Shown: positions 35,645-47,629 of the stretch, piece by piece
How positions within the stretch are numbered: the stretch's first letter is position 1
Layout: each line of letters opens with the position of its first letter
Origin: Arenicola marina
Taxonomy: Eukaryota > Annelida > Polychaeta > Arenicolidae
Length of the DNA: 64,000 bases
Direction of reading: 5' to 3'
NCBI GenBank assembly: GCA_964019135.1
Contig: OZ025255.1
Coordinates: forward strand, 23,165,708 to 23,229,707
Translations under genes and position numbers: made by a program
Notes under the pieces: model-generated
Databases searched by the model: none
Told to the model about the DNA's origin: nothing
What the model saw: the letters and a program-made list of their open reading frames with translations, nothing else

Positions 35645-36570
35645 TTTAGTACCATGACATGGCCATGGTTGATGATCTGCCGCATTGGTGCCTAATGTCA
35701 TAGATACCGTAATGAGAGTGTTGTAATCCATTAGTAATCACCCATTATATCCAAGAGAATGCCCATGTGACAGTGTATTCTAGAACAAAGAATGTGCTAC
35801 GTGCAATCTGAATACATATCTGTTCAATAATGCACTGTTACACGGACGGGTCAACCCCATCTGTGCCCCGGACTGTGAAGATATGCACATTGCATATACA
35901 CTTCAATGTTAGGGCGAACCATTGTTTATACATAGCTCACCCATGACTCACGCCCAATAATTACCACAATGATTCATTTTGTGGGCTCAATCATATACAA
36001 CAATGTCAAGAGATCATTTCACAAACAATCATTGATGAGGAGGAATATGAGGCAGCCATGTAAATCATTGGATAATAGTAAGAGAGCACCGGTCTTTGAA
36101 TGCAGGGAACCCAACTATAACCGATTGTATTGATGGGCAATACCTTGCAATATGATAATATTAAATGGTTAACTGCAGATAGTTTTGTCTTGGTAGGTAA
36201 CCCTTTCCTATTCTCTAGTGGAAGATAGGTAATTGTTGGTAGAATTAAGAGTTGTTGTTTGGTCTAATGCAGTAGCCGCTGCTGTAAGAAGCATTAATAC
36301 AAGTTTTGAATCAGTTTGGCGAAATAAGGCAAGGTGTTGATGAAATATCATAGATAAGATAGGATATGGATCAGACAGAGTGTGTTGTCTGGGTTGGATA
36401 TCAGAAGTACATGAAGTGAACGGTTAATACTAGAGAGAGATATCGGCGGCATCAGACAACTTGTTTTTCACAATGGATGTTGTTCATCGAGGTTCTGCAT
36501 CTTGGATACACCTTGTTTTCAAGGTGGACGTACATGGTATTTACAAATAAATGCTGGAGAACTATATTGC
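35645..36570 (+). other. Probable 3' UTR of the CHST15-like gene
   Basis: No coding motif after the stop at 35644. The first good AATAAA is at 36546-36551, giving a 3' UTR of about 0.9 kb. Inference only. Confidence 0.4.
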
Positions 36571-38330
36571 ATCTCGCTTATCTCTTGTGTTTGTCGTCTA
36601 CGCTGTCGAACTGGATTCATGGGAAGATCCAATAGAGTACTGGTATAGCTTGGACGAAGATTTGAAACGACAACCAGCATCAAGCCATAGTACCTGCGCA
36701 GATTTGTCCTATCGATTTGCGCAGTGAGATCTGTTTAGCGGTCACATGGTAATATATGACGTTTCTCATAGATCAGCACCGTTGTACGTGCGACTGAAAC
36801 TGTTCAATGACTTGCATATATCCCTATATAGGTATTATTCGTTTCACTGACTCACGCCATATGATCAGTTGGTTGGAAGCAATGGTTTATTGGACGACAC
36901 CATAATTATAGGAGGTATGTTTTATTGGCTGCAAGGTTACGGTCAAATGCGACAAGGCGACTTCCGGGACAAATAACGTGCGATATGAGCTGGAATCCTC
37001 TGCAGGAAATGGTGCCTTTCCTGTGTACTACGTAATCAAAAGTCAAACATTGTTGCGTTTTTTTTTACACGATTAAAAATCTACGTCGTACAAAATTAAA
37101 ACTACCACACAGATAAATACCCCAGGATGTTTCTGCAAAACATCTTGAAAATCATAACGCAGGTAGAAAATGGCTGGGTCAGAAGTTTTAGGGTTGCAAT
37201 ACATTGTGGGAGAGTAATGATTCGCATTAATGTTTGATATAAGTGTTGGTTCTGGTTTTACGCTCTGAGACAGATACTATGATGTACATGCGTGAGACTC
37301 TTAAACCGTTGATGCAACGCCAACGCAACAGTACGGGATCAACTCTTATATTTAACTTCTTCATATTACTCGCAATTGAAAAATGCGCATTCTAGGCCGC
37401 CATTGGTCAAATCGTCTCCGTGCCCAATCGGGGCATGATGAATACAGTACCCTCACTGTACAACAGTCTGATAACTCAAAATGCAATGGTGAGACATCTT
37501 TGGGAAATTTAGAAAGAGATTTATTTCCGAGGCGTTGAACGTTGAACAAGATGACTTAATTCTGCAATTTAGATGAACACGTGTTCAGTGACAAATGTTG
37601 TAATTGGCATTTGTTTCGGAAATAAGGCAACTGGGTTATTTGGATAAAATAGTATGTATTAAAGAAGACTTTTTTTTCATATCGGTCTTGCTCCGGCCAA
37701 TGGCGTCGCGCGGCTGTGTCCCGTCTTAGCCAATCAGGAACCAGGGAGACTGTTATTATCGGAGTGCACTTGTACCCACGCCACCCGGCCAGTGCTATTC
37801 GGGATAATTAATTATCACGGGTTAAGTTGCCGTTACTCTGCAAGAAACATAATTATTACAAATAATTCTCCATATGTTTTGTGCATGATGAAAAATAGCC
37901 TGAAGTAAACACTTGTATATTCTCATGGTATCATGACAAGATGGCAGATATTTTTACGATGAAACAAAAAGCTCTTGTAGAGCACAGTTCTGCAAATGTG
38001 TCGAGAACAAGTTTACAAAGGGTCATAACGGCTCACTGCAACTCTACTTGATCCTGACAGCCCCGCCGCCCTTTCTCTATTGAATCATAACGACCTGCCG
38101 CTTTGTTGCGAACAATGAACAGTCAAATATATCATTCATGTCAGCAGGAGTCCTATTTACACCATGTTTTTACTTGGCCTGACGTCAACACAAATGTCAA
38201 ACAATTTAAAAATTATAAACATGATGTCAATTCCAGTCAGTGTACAGACCACATAATGGTATGTTGTATTATAATGTTGTACTTGTACGTGGCTGTCGCT
38301 GCTGTATACCGGCATGCTATCACATGGACA
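36571..38330. other. Intergenic, nothing recognised
   Basis: No protein or RNA feature. A CCAAT-containing segment near 37690-37740 (TTAGCCAATCAGGAA) resembles promoter DNA but no gene follows. Confidence 0.4.
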
Positions 38331-38990
38331 TAAACCAGAAGGATTCCCAACCTTCCACTATTCATATTGCAAAAGAAGGAGCCCATATAAGTCAACGATT
38401 CTAAAAGCTATCGAGGAACCGCTCTTATTAGTTAGTGTATTGGGAAAACTATTGAATCATATATCACTAAATAATTAATAAATTAATAAACTAATAAATA
38501 TTTAAGACCTGCAATTTGGTTTCAAATCTGTTCACCAAGTGCTCGTTTGTGTTCGTGTATTCGTCTACACGAATCGGGGCAGTGACGTATATACCATGTT
38601 CCTTGATGCATCGAAAGCGTCCGATCAAGTAGAATATATCAAGTTGTTCAATCTGCTGCTCAGCAAGCGATTATATCCCGTAGTTGCAAGAGTCCTTGCA
38701 GTGATGTACACCACACTGGGATAAAAATAAAGTGGGCGACCATGTATCAAAGTTCTTTCGAAGTAAAAATGGTGTGAAGCAAGGGAGGGAGGGTAGGGGG
38801 GGGGGTGATGTCACCTATTTTCATTGGGATATATCTGGATGAACTATTACAATGTGTATGGATATGGATGTCATCTACGGTAGTTATTTGTCCCATTTAC
38901 TACCATCATTGAACTTTAAGTTTTACACTTCTTGTAATCTTTCGCTATAGTTCACCAGGAATCGTATATGTGGGTTCTGTCCATCCTGCG
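38330..38990 (+). mobile_element. LINE reverse transcriptase fragment
   Basis: Plus-strand pieces: SVLGKLLNHISLN, then LQFGFKSVHQ, then DVYTMFLDASKASDQVEYIK, LFNLLLSKRLYPVVARVLAV, and KNGVKQG with IGIYLDELLQC-like sequence in another frame. These are the S-L-GKxxE, FGF, D-KAFD and NGVxQGxxLSP blocks of LINE RT. The catalytic ADD box was not found. Stops and frame changes make it dead. It may belong to the same family as 34590-35390. Confidence 0.8.
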
Positions 38991-39954
38991 CAAGATTAAC
39001 GTTCTTCTTCTGGTAATAAGATTGGTCAATAGTTGTCAAGATATGCCTAAAAACTTAAGCAGTCAACGATTATAACATGCAGTTCCACAATGGTTCGCAG
39101 CGAGCGGCACAAGTTACAGGATGCACATTATTATGTTTGCGCCAATGTGTATCTTTGGCGACGCTCACCGGCGCTCACCGGTTTAAAATTGTCATTCAAT
39201 GATATATCTTAAGTAAACGACTATTGTTTAGGGTATTCACTATCAGTGTTGTCACCCGCTTGACTCATGGCGACTTTTGGTGATGTAACAATCCTTAATA
39301 CAGTATACGGCAAACTCGACCTGTCCTCCGTAGCGTGCATATGTGAGTCCTTTTAATACGTACATCCAAAAAGTTGTTCACTGAATATACTTTTCAAGTG
39401 ATATTGCATAATTGAAGGATATAGTAAGGAAATGTCGCTATGCAAGTTTAGGTTAGGATTTACATATGGTCTCAATTTCAATAGTCTCTGTTCACTGTGC
39501 TTCGTGGCGTCCGCTGCTCAGTATTTCGGAACGCAGGCAGCCAGACTCCCTACCTCCCGCCCAACCGGTTGTCAGTTTTGCCCAAAGACCGAACAACCGC
39601 TCACTTGCAATGAATTGTGTCACTTCCGGTTTAAGCCTCGCCAATCTTCATTGTTGTCTCATCCGAACCAGGTTAACCGCGCCGGACTTTGTCGCATGTC
39701 GTTAATCCACCAATCAGCCGGAGGCGCAAAGTTCAAGGTTGACAGGCGCCAATGCCAATGCAAAAACATTGGCACCCACATCGGACTATTGGACCCTGTT
39801 GTAACCCCCTCCATGTTGTTCGTAAGCATGGTATTGATGCAATTATGCATTAAAACTTGGGTCACAGTTACACACAGGGGATTCACAATGACATTTAGAG
39901 TATGTTTTGATACATCTTGCGTATGTATATATTGTTTCATGTTTCATTATGAAA

Positions 39955-40085
39955 TCATTATTAGACCGATCCCGGCTGTCAATCATTCATTGGGGTCATT
40001 GTTACTTTTATCCAATCATGTAGCAAAAAAAGCTCTTCCACGTGCGTTATGTCCGACGAACAAGTCCGATAAACGAAGCAGCATG
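39955..40085 (+). repeat. Dispersed repeat shared with 3535-3690
   Basis: GACCGATCCCGGCTGTCAAT, CATTCATTGGGGTCATTGTT, CCACGTG and GACGAACAAGTCCGATAAAC parallel the minus-strand blocks at 3535-3690. It abuts the inverted-repeat element at 40086. Confidence 0.6.
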
Positions 40086-40617
40086 TAATGAGCATTGATC
40101 ACGCGGAATTTGCACGCGGCCCGAAACATTTTTCACCCGGAAACTCAGCTTCATTCATTCCGATTACACGCGATTTCATTTTCGTGGCTTTCTCAATGGC
40201 CATTCAATATTTGATTGGTATTATAGGAATCCACAACACATGAGCAGTGGCCTTTTATAACAACTTATAACAGTAACACCACGCGGCCCGAAACATTTTT
40301 CAGTCTTTTTGTGAATCCTAATTTACGAGGCCCCAATTCTGATTTTAGCAATCAGCAACAGCGGCCTTTGATAACAACTTGTGAAGCCTCGGCTTGTGGT
40401 CGGTACGGTAACATATATATATAATATATTATAAAATCTTTATAAGTTTCCGTTATCCTTCGCTGCATAAACCAACTGACACACCAAATTTCCGCGTTAT
40501 CATTGCTTATTATTATTGAATAATGAAAATCGCGTGAAATCAGAATGAATGAAGCTGAGTTTTCGTGTGAAAAATGTTTCGGGCCGCGTGCAAATTCCGC
40601 GTTATCAATGCTCATTA
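40086..40617. mobile_element. Inverted-repeat MITE with ~97-bp arms
   Basis: The left arm starts TAATGAGCATTGATCACGCG and continues through GGCCCGAAACATTTTTCAC; the right arm ends with the reverse complement, CGCGTTATCAATGCTCATTA. About 90% of arm positions pair. The centre repeats ACGCGGCCCGAAACATTTTT. No transposase. Arms continue as CGGGCCGCGTGAACG outside the right end. Confidence 0.78.
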
Positions 40618-40639
40618 CGGGCCGCGTGAACGTTATCCA

Positions 40640-40910
40640 TGCTCGTTACGGGGCCGTTGACAATTCCCCCAAAATATTGGTCCCATCCCCACCCCTCCAC
40701 CCATGCACACCCAGCAGCCAGCAACACAAACACAATTGACACCAATCGCCAGCTTCATCCACCCCGAGCCAGACCATCACCCCCCCCTCCCCCAGCCGAT
40801 GCCGAAGCCGACACCAAGCCAATCGTCGAGGCGCAGACTAATCCGCTGGCGGGCGGCTCGACGCCCCCCACCCCCCCCCCCTCTGCCCATGGTAGGGGGT
40901 GGTGAGAGCG
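40640..40910. repeat. C-rich low-complexity stretch
   Basis: CCCATCCCCACCCCTCCACCC and later CCCCCCACCCCCCCCCCCTC-like runs; proline-rich frames here are compositional. Confidence 0.6.
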
Positions 40911-41059
40911 GCTCGGCCGTTATGCCGTTCGGCCATTCTGCATGGCTTTCTAAGCGGTGTATACGTTTGCCAGCATGTGCTATAGCTGCCATCCGCCATA
41001 CCTTCCCATCAGAAGGAGAGTACACAGGATTTAAATGGGCAGAGTGATGGGAAATCCTA

Positions 41060-42160
41060 CCAAACATGGATACTCCCTTAAAATACAAGATTCATATTTT
41101 GTATTTTCGTATGATTGTGATATAAATTATAAGATGTGTATATTCTGTTTCATTAAACAATAAAAGAGTAGCTTATGTCGGCATAGTATACCAAGGTTAG
41201 GCACATCTGCTCTGATATACATGTATCACTCAACAGTGCTGATTTCAACAAAATAAAATGGGCAATCATTGTAAAGTTTAACCAGCTTATTGCTTGTTTA
41301 TTTCAGTCTTTGATACCGTCACATAACAGTTTTATCTCACATTTAACCAATACATGAATCTTGTTCAAAATAAACAATGTAACGACAATACATTTGCTTC
41401 TACTTAATGTATTGGAGGGGCCTTCATGTACCAATGTCTGACAACTTATTGACTTTATCTTTTCACCATTCTTCACTTTCATGGTTTTAAGACATTTTGC
41501 TCAATCATAACACTTGAGGGTCCTCAGGGTTTTATTAATCTATTGACCATTTCAACATTGACTGCATTCATGATAGTATTCATATCTACTTGATCATTTA
41601 TCATTCTTGCAATTGTTTAGCAATCTCCAATATCACATTGATTAATTTTCAGGGTTTTAGTATTAACTTTTGAGTTATCTAAATTGAACTCAAACCAGTT
41701 TGACCGTTATGCCCAAATCAGATTAAAAAAAACACGTACCAATGTATTCTTAGCCGCATAATATACCAGTTTATACACAATGACTACATATAAAATATAT
41801 ATTACATATTAAATCCCTGGATGTTTAGATCATTCAGTTTACACAGTGAAATATTTTATTCCCAAATGAATATGATGTAATTTTTCAAAAACCTTCTTCA
41901 AATGATACTTGGCATATTTAATTGCCCAAAGGGCCTTACCAATGTGGTCTTTGTTTTACTTGACGTGTAAACATACGATTATTATAGCAACAATCCAAAC
42001 AGTCGATGCATGTCGATTACAATAAAAATAACACATGAAGCACCATGAATATACAATTACGACAAAATAATACATGAAATTTCAATAGGCCTACTGCAGT
42101 TTAAAAGACATGTTTCGACAGTGATATGCGATCAAGTCTGCTGTGATTAAAGTGACAATA
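41060..42160. other. AT-rich intergenic DNA
   Basis: No open frame of note, no repeat family recognised. May be downstream of the minus-strand THAP exon, but no further exon is seen. Confidence 0.45.
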
Positions 42161-42353
42161 GCAGGGGTGGATCTAGGGGGGGGGAAGGGGGGTGCAACCG
42201 CCCCTCTCCCCTTGTTGGGAACCTGAACATACACTGTCGGCTTCTCCGAGCACCCCCGGTCGCAGGTTTTTCATAGAGCACCCCCCCGGTCGCAAGTTTT
42301 CAGAGAGCAACCCTCCCCCCCGCCCTTTGGCGAATTCCTAGATTCGCCCCTGC
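42161..42353. mobile_element. G/C-rich MITE with 16-bp inverted repeats
   Basis: GCAGGGGTGGATCTAG at 42161-42176 and CTAGATTCGCCCCTGC at 42338-42353 pair except at two positions, flanked by AATA on both sides (42157-42160, 42354-42357). The interior repeats GAGCACCCCC-GGTCGCA-GTTTT. Members or pieces occur at 1031, 11367 and 46970. Confidence 0.8.
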
Positions 42354-42539
42354 AATAGACTGATAGATTGCATGTTTGACATCTCACACAGTTAAACAAA
42401 CGCATTACACAAATGAAACGCACCTGGCGGCTTGTTAACCTTAAAAAACCATCTCCTACCATAATCCCCTCCATACACTGTCATCAAACAGCAAGTAGAA
42501 TCTGTCTTAGTTGTCAATTCAATTGTTTCAATTGTTTGA

Positions 42540-42741
42540 GAAACTCTCCGAAGTGAAATGTGCTCCGCATAACTGTACTGTCTGTAGACGCTTTCACGGA
42601 CTTTTCGTCGAAGTCTGCTCGCTTCACCTTCACAAACTGCACCCAAAGTCGTCTAACATTCTTCTTGTGAGGACATTTGTGCACCCTGTGTCCTGTTTTA
42701 TCAGAATTGCCACAGAACTTGACTACACATCGCCGCACCAT
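42540..42741 (-). pseudogene. THAP zinc-finger exon with a frame change
   Basis: Minus-strand ATG at 42741 reads MVRRCVVKFCGNSDKTGHRV, then RRLWVQFVKVKRADFDEKSV. C-x4-C at the N-terminus and the central Trp and basic segment match the THAP domain, a C2CH DNA-binding zinc finger found in host regulators and P-element-type transposases. The closing C-x2-H is not in this frame, but another frame of the same strand reads LCGAHFTSESF at the expected distance (about 48 residues after the second Cys). So all four zinc ligands are present but split by a small indel near 42575. Upstream DNA (42745-42860) is CpG-rich with TTTAAATATG. Whether it is a host gene or a transposon remnant is open. Confidence 0.66.
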
Positions 42742-43189
42742 TGCCAGGCATTAGAAAGTTTGTTACGCAACAAAAGTAAACAACCGCACGACACGATACA
42801 AACGGCGCACGCACGTGGGTTTCCCTGAACTTGCGCTATGACAGCGCGCATATTTAAACGGCTCAAACTCTGGTTTTAATAACTACGTGGTGAAAAGAGT
42901 GATACCATAATAACCAGCAAGGATGATATTTTCGAATTGCGAGTGAATTTGATGGTTTTAGTTAGGGTTTTCATGCTCTTTAAGGTTGGAGCGGCCAGTC
43001 AACGGCGAGGCATTCTTTTAGCAAACCAAGCTTTCTTAATCACCACTAACAGGCTGGTCACTGAGACTGTTTTGTGTGTACAAACGCTGCCTCAGGCCAC
43101 ACGCAGAAAATGGGGGTTCCCGCACTGACGTCAAATCATGGCGTATTACAAATCATAACGTATTACGTATTTGATCATCATATATATAT

Positions 43190-44828
43190 AAAGTTAATCA
43201 GTGTATGTAGAGAGGCGTGTTATGCCACTACTATGCTAACCGCATATCGACCGGAGGTACAGTGAAGATGGTTTACGACGAGAGGCTGGTCGAGGATGAG
43301 AGGTAGGGACGAAATGGTCGAGGAAGGGCGGGGGGGAGGGGGGTCTTCTAACTCACTGGATGCAATTCTTAGGTAACCCGGTTATATCCCTAAGGTCAAC
43401 CGAATAGGGACATTACGCATCGGTATACCTCCTGGCATTCCTTTCACTCGGTTCGGGTGTGCACGCATTCATGCCCGATGGTGTCCCCTTCAAAAAAGCA
43501 CTGGACATTCCGGAGACGATGGCGGCGGATTGAAAAGTGACCGTCTAAACTGGTTCCATTGCCCCTAAATACACCTGGCGTGACCGGTGTGACCACTGCC
43601 CCACAGAGCGAGCTCGCTCCTCACATCACCTCAGCCCCATATGTAACCGCCAACCTCATAGTTGATCTCAACGGTGCTGGGGTCAAGAATGGTTTAGAGG
43701 CTAAGGTTGACTTTGAATTTGAAAAATTATAGACACTCCATTATCATAGTATCACAATGGAAGAGTTAAGCGAAAAAATATTTCAAAATAACGCCGGGCT
43801 AAAGCTGAAAGCGCTTCACCCATTTCGAACGTAAGATGACGTCTAATTAAACGAAGGAGGAAGAGTTCGTTCGGTACGGTACCAGTAACTGAGTAAATGA
43901 AAAAACAATGGTGTATTTGATTTCAAACTACCAATAAATCTTCGATCAGATTTATTTTGGACTAAAAGGCCGACACTGGCCCAACGATGGTCCACCGTCG
44001 TTGTGCTTTCTGGGTTATGCTATGTTTTTGGGAGGGTTTGTTGTAGAGCCCGAGAAGACATTAGGACTTGATAGGAAGCGTAGCCGCAGTAGGAAACATC
44101 TATGTGGGCGTGTCGTGTGCTGGAATACCACAGGACCGAAGCTAGTTTGATGGGGGAAAGAATTACAAACACGTGTGGCAGTTTTTTATTCTTCATTTTC
44201 CATTCTTATTCCGTATTTTAGTTGTATTCACATTCCTCATTTTCGTCACTACCACCCCCTGCATTCGCTAGGGGGCACTCAATATTGTTTGCCATACCTT
44301 TTCATTCATTGTCCCATTGTTTTCATCTCCTTTTTTCATAGGTCACCGTGCCTGACCCTACTCCTACTCTGTGCTCAAACTACTGTGCATGCATGATGCT
44401 TATTTCATGCTTATATATATGTTATGTTTCATACCGTAATGCATTTATAACTTTAGGATTATTGCGTTATTATTACGTGTTTAATTCGGCAGATTATGTG
44501 TGCGGATTTCGTCGGCAGCACGCCGGCACTAACAACTCGCCTCCATGTTACAGTTAATAAGCACAATATGTCACACATGTATGGTAGGAAAGGCCAATAC
44601 AATGTTTATTGACGATTAACAATTTAATTGACCCTGTTATATTCTTAGATATATTGGTATGACACCTAATGGAGTTTTACAGGAGTTACTTAAAACAGGA
44701 AGTGCGTCATCAATATTGAATGTCATTCCAAATGTTGCCTTGTGCTGTCTATTTTTATTTAAAGAAATGAACTTTAAATATCGTTTGACAAAATATTATG
44801 AATTGAATAAATACAAGAGAACGGCAGA
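43190..44828 (+). repeat. Copy B of the pre-Gypsy module
   Basis: Matches 11640-13345 closely, minus the TG microsatellite. After ATAAATACAAGAG (44820) the sequence departs from copy A. Confidence 0.8.
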
Positions 44829-45502
44829 CCCCATCAAAGGTGGGGTTCAAAAGGCCACGCACAGCATAGTGGTAAACCAAAGACAACAAACCAGATACAC
44901 ATCAACAAGCATATTTCATGGACAATAGTGAATATGAAATCGCGATGACATGGATGATGAGTGGGAAAAAGCAAAACACTGATTATCACAGATTGAAAGG
45001 AAACAGGGAAATAGAAACGCCCACCTTATTCTGACTAGGACCGGAAACGGGAAGAGCTAGTCCCCGGTTGGTTCATAAAACAATGTAGGACTGAAAACCG
45101 ATGCCAAATATTTCGATCGTACAATGATGACTGATAATCGACTACCCCCCATAAATGCTATTTTACGTTGCAAAAACTTAGTGTATTAATCGTGATTGGC
45201 ATATGTCGTGGCTCTATGCAGTGTACAACGTACAACAGGGAATTGAAAACATTGATATTGTAAATGCTATCATCAATGACAGTACAACCGTAAGTGCGCC
45301 TAATAAATATAATGCTTATACGAAATCGGTTGAACCGATGAATATAAAAGATTAATAAGAATGTTGGCAAATCACCGAACATGTAAATGTGATAAATGGA
45401 TTAAGTTAATACGTGAGCCGCCAATATGTAGTTATCACATTACCATGTTAACAATTCAGATTGCAGTGATAAATGCATGTTGACCAAATAAAAAATAAAA
45501 CT
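44829..45502. other. Copy-B-specific segment
   Basis: Unlike the corresponding part of copy A. No recognisable domain; frames are short. Ends at a perfect hairpin. Confidence 0.45.
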
Positions 45503-45575
45503 TAGACCATTAACATATCGCTTGTCTTTTGCCACTTTGGCTTTGGCAAAAGACAAGCGATATGTTAATGGTCTA
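45503..45575. repeat. Perfect 32-bp inverted repeat hairpin
   Basis: Left arm TAGACCATTAACATATCGCT + TGTCTTTTGCCA (45503-45534), loop CTTTGGCTT (45535-45543), right arm the exact reverse complement (45544-45575). No mismatch in 32 pairs. Located at the point where copy B resumes similarity with copy A. Confidence 0.97.
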
Positions 45576-46059
45576 CGTTTTTATTTCGGAGAGGGCCGAT
45601 AGATGTCATCCATGTGTGCTTCGTGAAAACACTAAAATCCATCCACCACTCATAAATGTGCCAATGGTACCCATGACGTTTTTTTTTATCTATCTGTGCA
45701 CTGCATAGGGATGTACAGTTCTTGTGGTGCTGTGTCAGCTTTCAAGTGTTTGGTGCTTTGGTGCCTTGCTATAGCTGCGTAACGCGCCTTCATTGCATTC
45801 ACAGTTTTAGTACCGAGAACCGGCAGGTTCCTATGGCAAGCCTTGCGCGCAACTGAGTTTACGACCACGTTAGGCTTAAAGAATCCTGTGGGTGTAAATA
45901 TGGGTTTTGTTGGTTTTGGCTGAGAAATTCCTCTAAAACTATAAAATCATGGTAATCAATTATGCATGCAGTCCATTCGATCAGACTATATATATAATAA
46001 AAAATACATGTTTCTGGTGATAATCATAATCATAGATGTTTATATTCCCAGCAAACACG

Positions 46060-46420
46060 GAACATTCGCGTAATATTCGCTCAATGTTATTTCTGTGTTA
46101 TGTTACGGACGAACATTCCCGTAATATTCGCGGAATGTTATTTTAGTGTTATGTTACGGAAGAACATTCCCGTAATATTCGCAGAATGTTCCGGACGAAC
46201 AATCACGTAATATTCGCCGAGTGTTACGGACGAACATTCCCGTAACATTCGCAGAATGTTATTTCCGTGTTATATTTAGGACGAACATTCCCGTAATAAT
46301 CGCAGAATGTTCCGGACAAACAATCACGTAATATTCGCAGAGTGTTACGGACGAACATTCCCGTAATATTCGCTCAGTGTGATTTCCGGGTTAGGTTACG
46401 AACGAATTACGAGAATGATG
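46060..46420. repeat. Tandem AACATTCCCGTAATATTCGC repeats, left end
   Basis: Six to seven units of roughly 50-60 bp with GGACGAACATTCCCGTAATA and TTCGCAGAATGTT; related inverted motifs at the right end (50440-50600: AACATTGGCGGAATATTC, GGTAATATTCCCGTAACATT). Confidence 0.85.
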
Positions 46421-46754
46421 TGCGAATATTACGCCTGCACGAAACTAATTCTGCTACGAAATATATATATATGTTGCCGGAGCGGCCGTGAAAATGCACT
46501 TGGGAGACATGTTTATCAACATGAAGAAACTGGGCCGCAGTGCGGGGCGAGTAGCGTGAGCGGCCAATGTTTTGCTCGAGGTGCTTTTCAAAGCCACTAA
46601 TGAAGGAATGACCAATGCAAAGCGCTGTAAAAGGCATGATTTAGATGCTACGTACAGCTGTGCAATTGCAGATGTGGTGTTGTTGTGCTAAAGCTTCTGT
46701 AGCAAGTGATTAGTCGATAATAATGCAGGAGGATCAAAGCTTTCCTGTTTTCTT

Positions 46755-46830
46755 CTCAGCGGCAAGATGGCGTCTGCCCAAGCGGTCACGTGACGGTAGC
46801 AGTCACGTGACGGCAGCGCCCCTGGCGAGT
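46755..46830 (+). promoter_or_regulatory. Promoter-like E-box/YY1 cluster
   Basis: CGGCAAGATGGCGTCTGCC (YY1-like AAGATGGCG) followed by two GGTCACGTGACGG / AGTCACGTGACGG E-boxes. Downstream at 47464-47476, ACTGAAGGTAAGTTAG looks like a splice donor. No coding exon can be assigned, so this is only suggestive. Confidence 0.3.
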
Positions 46831-46969
46831 GGTAACTTCAGGATACTTTGTTCCCGCCCAGGCCTACACGGGTGCGCTATGCTGCCTGCGCTCAACAAAT
46901 GAAATTATATTCATAATTTCGGCTATGTTGCAACACTTATTCAGCAAATTTTGAAGTATGGGGTTGCAG

Positions 46970-47310
46970 CTAGGGGCGGATACAGGAATTTGAAAAGGCG
47001 GCGGGGGGGGTTCCATTAAAACCTAATTGCGACCTGGGGGCGGGGGGGGGGGGGCTCTGAACAAAATTGCGACCGAGTTCACCAATGTTTCGTAAAATTT
47101 CATCATAGAGCGGGTTTGCCGATAAAAAAAAACGGGCGGGTGTCTGCACGGAACTGCGAAATATAGCGAGTCAACGTACGGAAAAAATACCCCTTCCAAG
47201 CGGATTTTGGCGGTGAAAGTGGGAGGGGGCTTTACCGCGGAACATCCCCCCCCCATCCCCCCAACCCAGCAATGTATTAAGTACCCCCCCCCCCCGCCCC
47301 CCCCACGGGC
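46970..47310. repeat. G/C-rich transposon remnant(s)
   Basis: Starts AGGGGCGGATACAGGAATTT (a MITE end as at 42161) with long G and C runs; 47180-47290 is the opposite-strand relative of 33663-33830. Confidence 0.6.
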
Positions 47311-47629
47311 TCCGGCGGCTGATTGACTGGACTCCCAACAGAGGGAGCTCGCGCAACTCACTCAAAGCCCTAGCGAGCGCCCTCTGTCATAGAGTGGAAG
47401 TAGAAGCCAGCGGTAGTTGAACGCATGGGTTTTCTTTGAAGAGAGCCGCAATTCGCAAAAACCTAAAACTGAAGGTAAGTTAGAATATACACACATCAGC
47501 GATACGATCACATTTTAAATAATATGATCAGTGGCTTATGAAGTAATCAGGTCCTTGACGCTGTGATGTAAGCTTTGATCTAGTACTGTTCTGTGCATGA
47601 CTCCACGGCACTGGCGCACTGGCCAAGTG

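Noticed and set aside
39432-40088. 218-codon plus-strand open frame
   Set aside because: No recognisable motif; its end is inside the dispersed repeat and the start of an inverted-repeat element.
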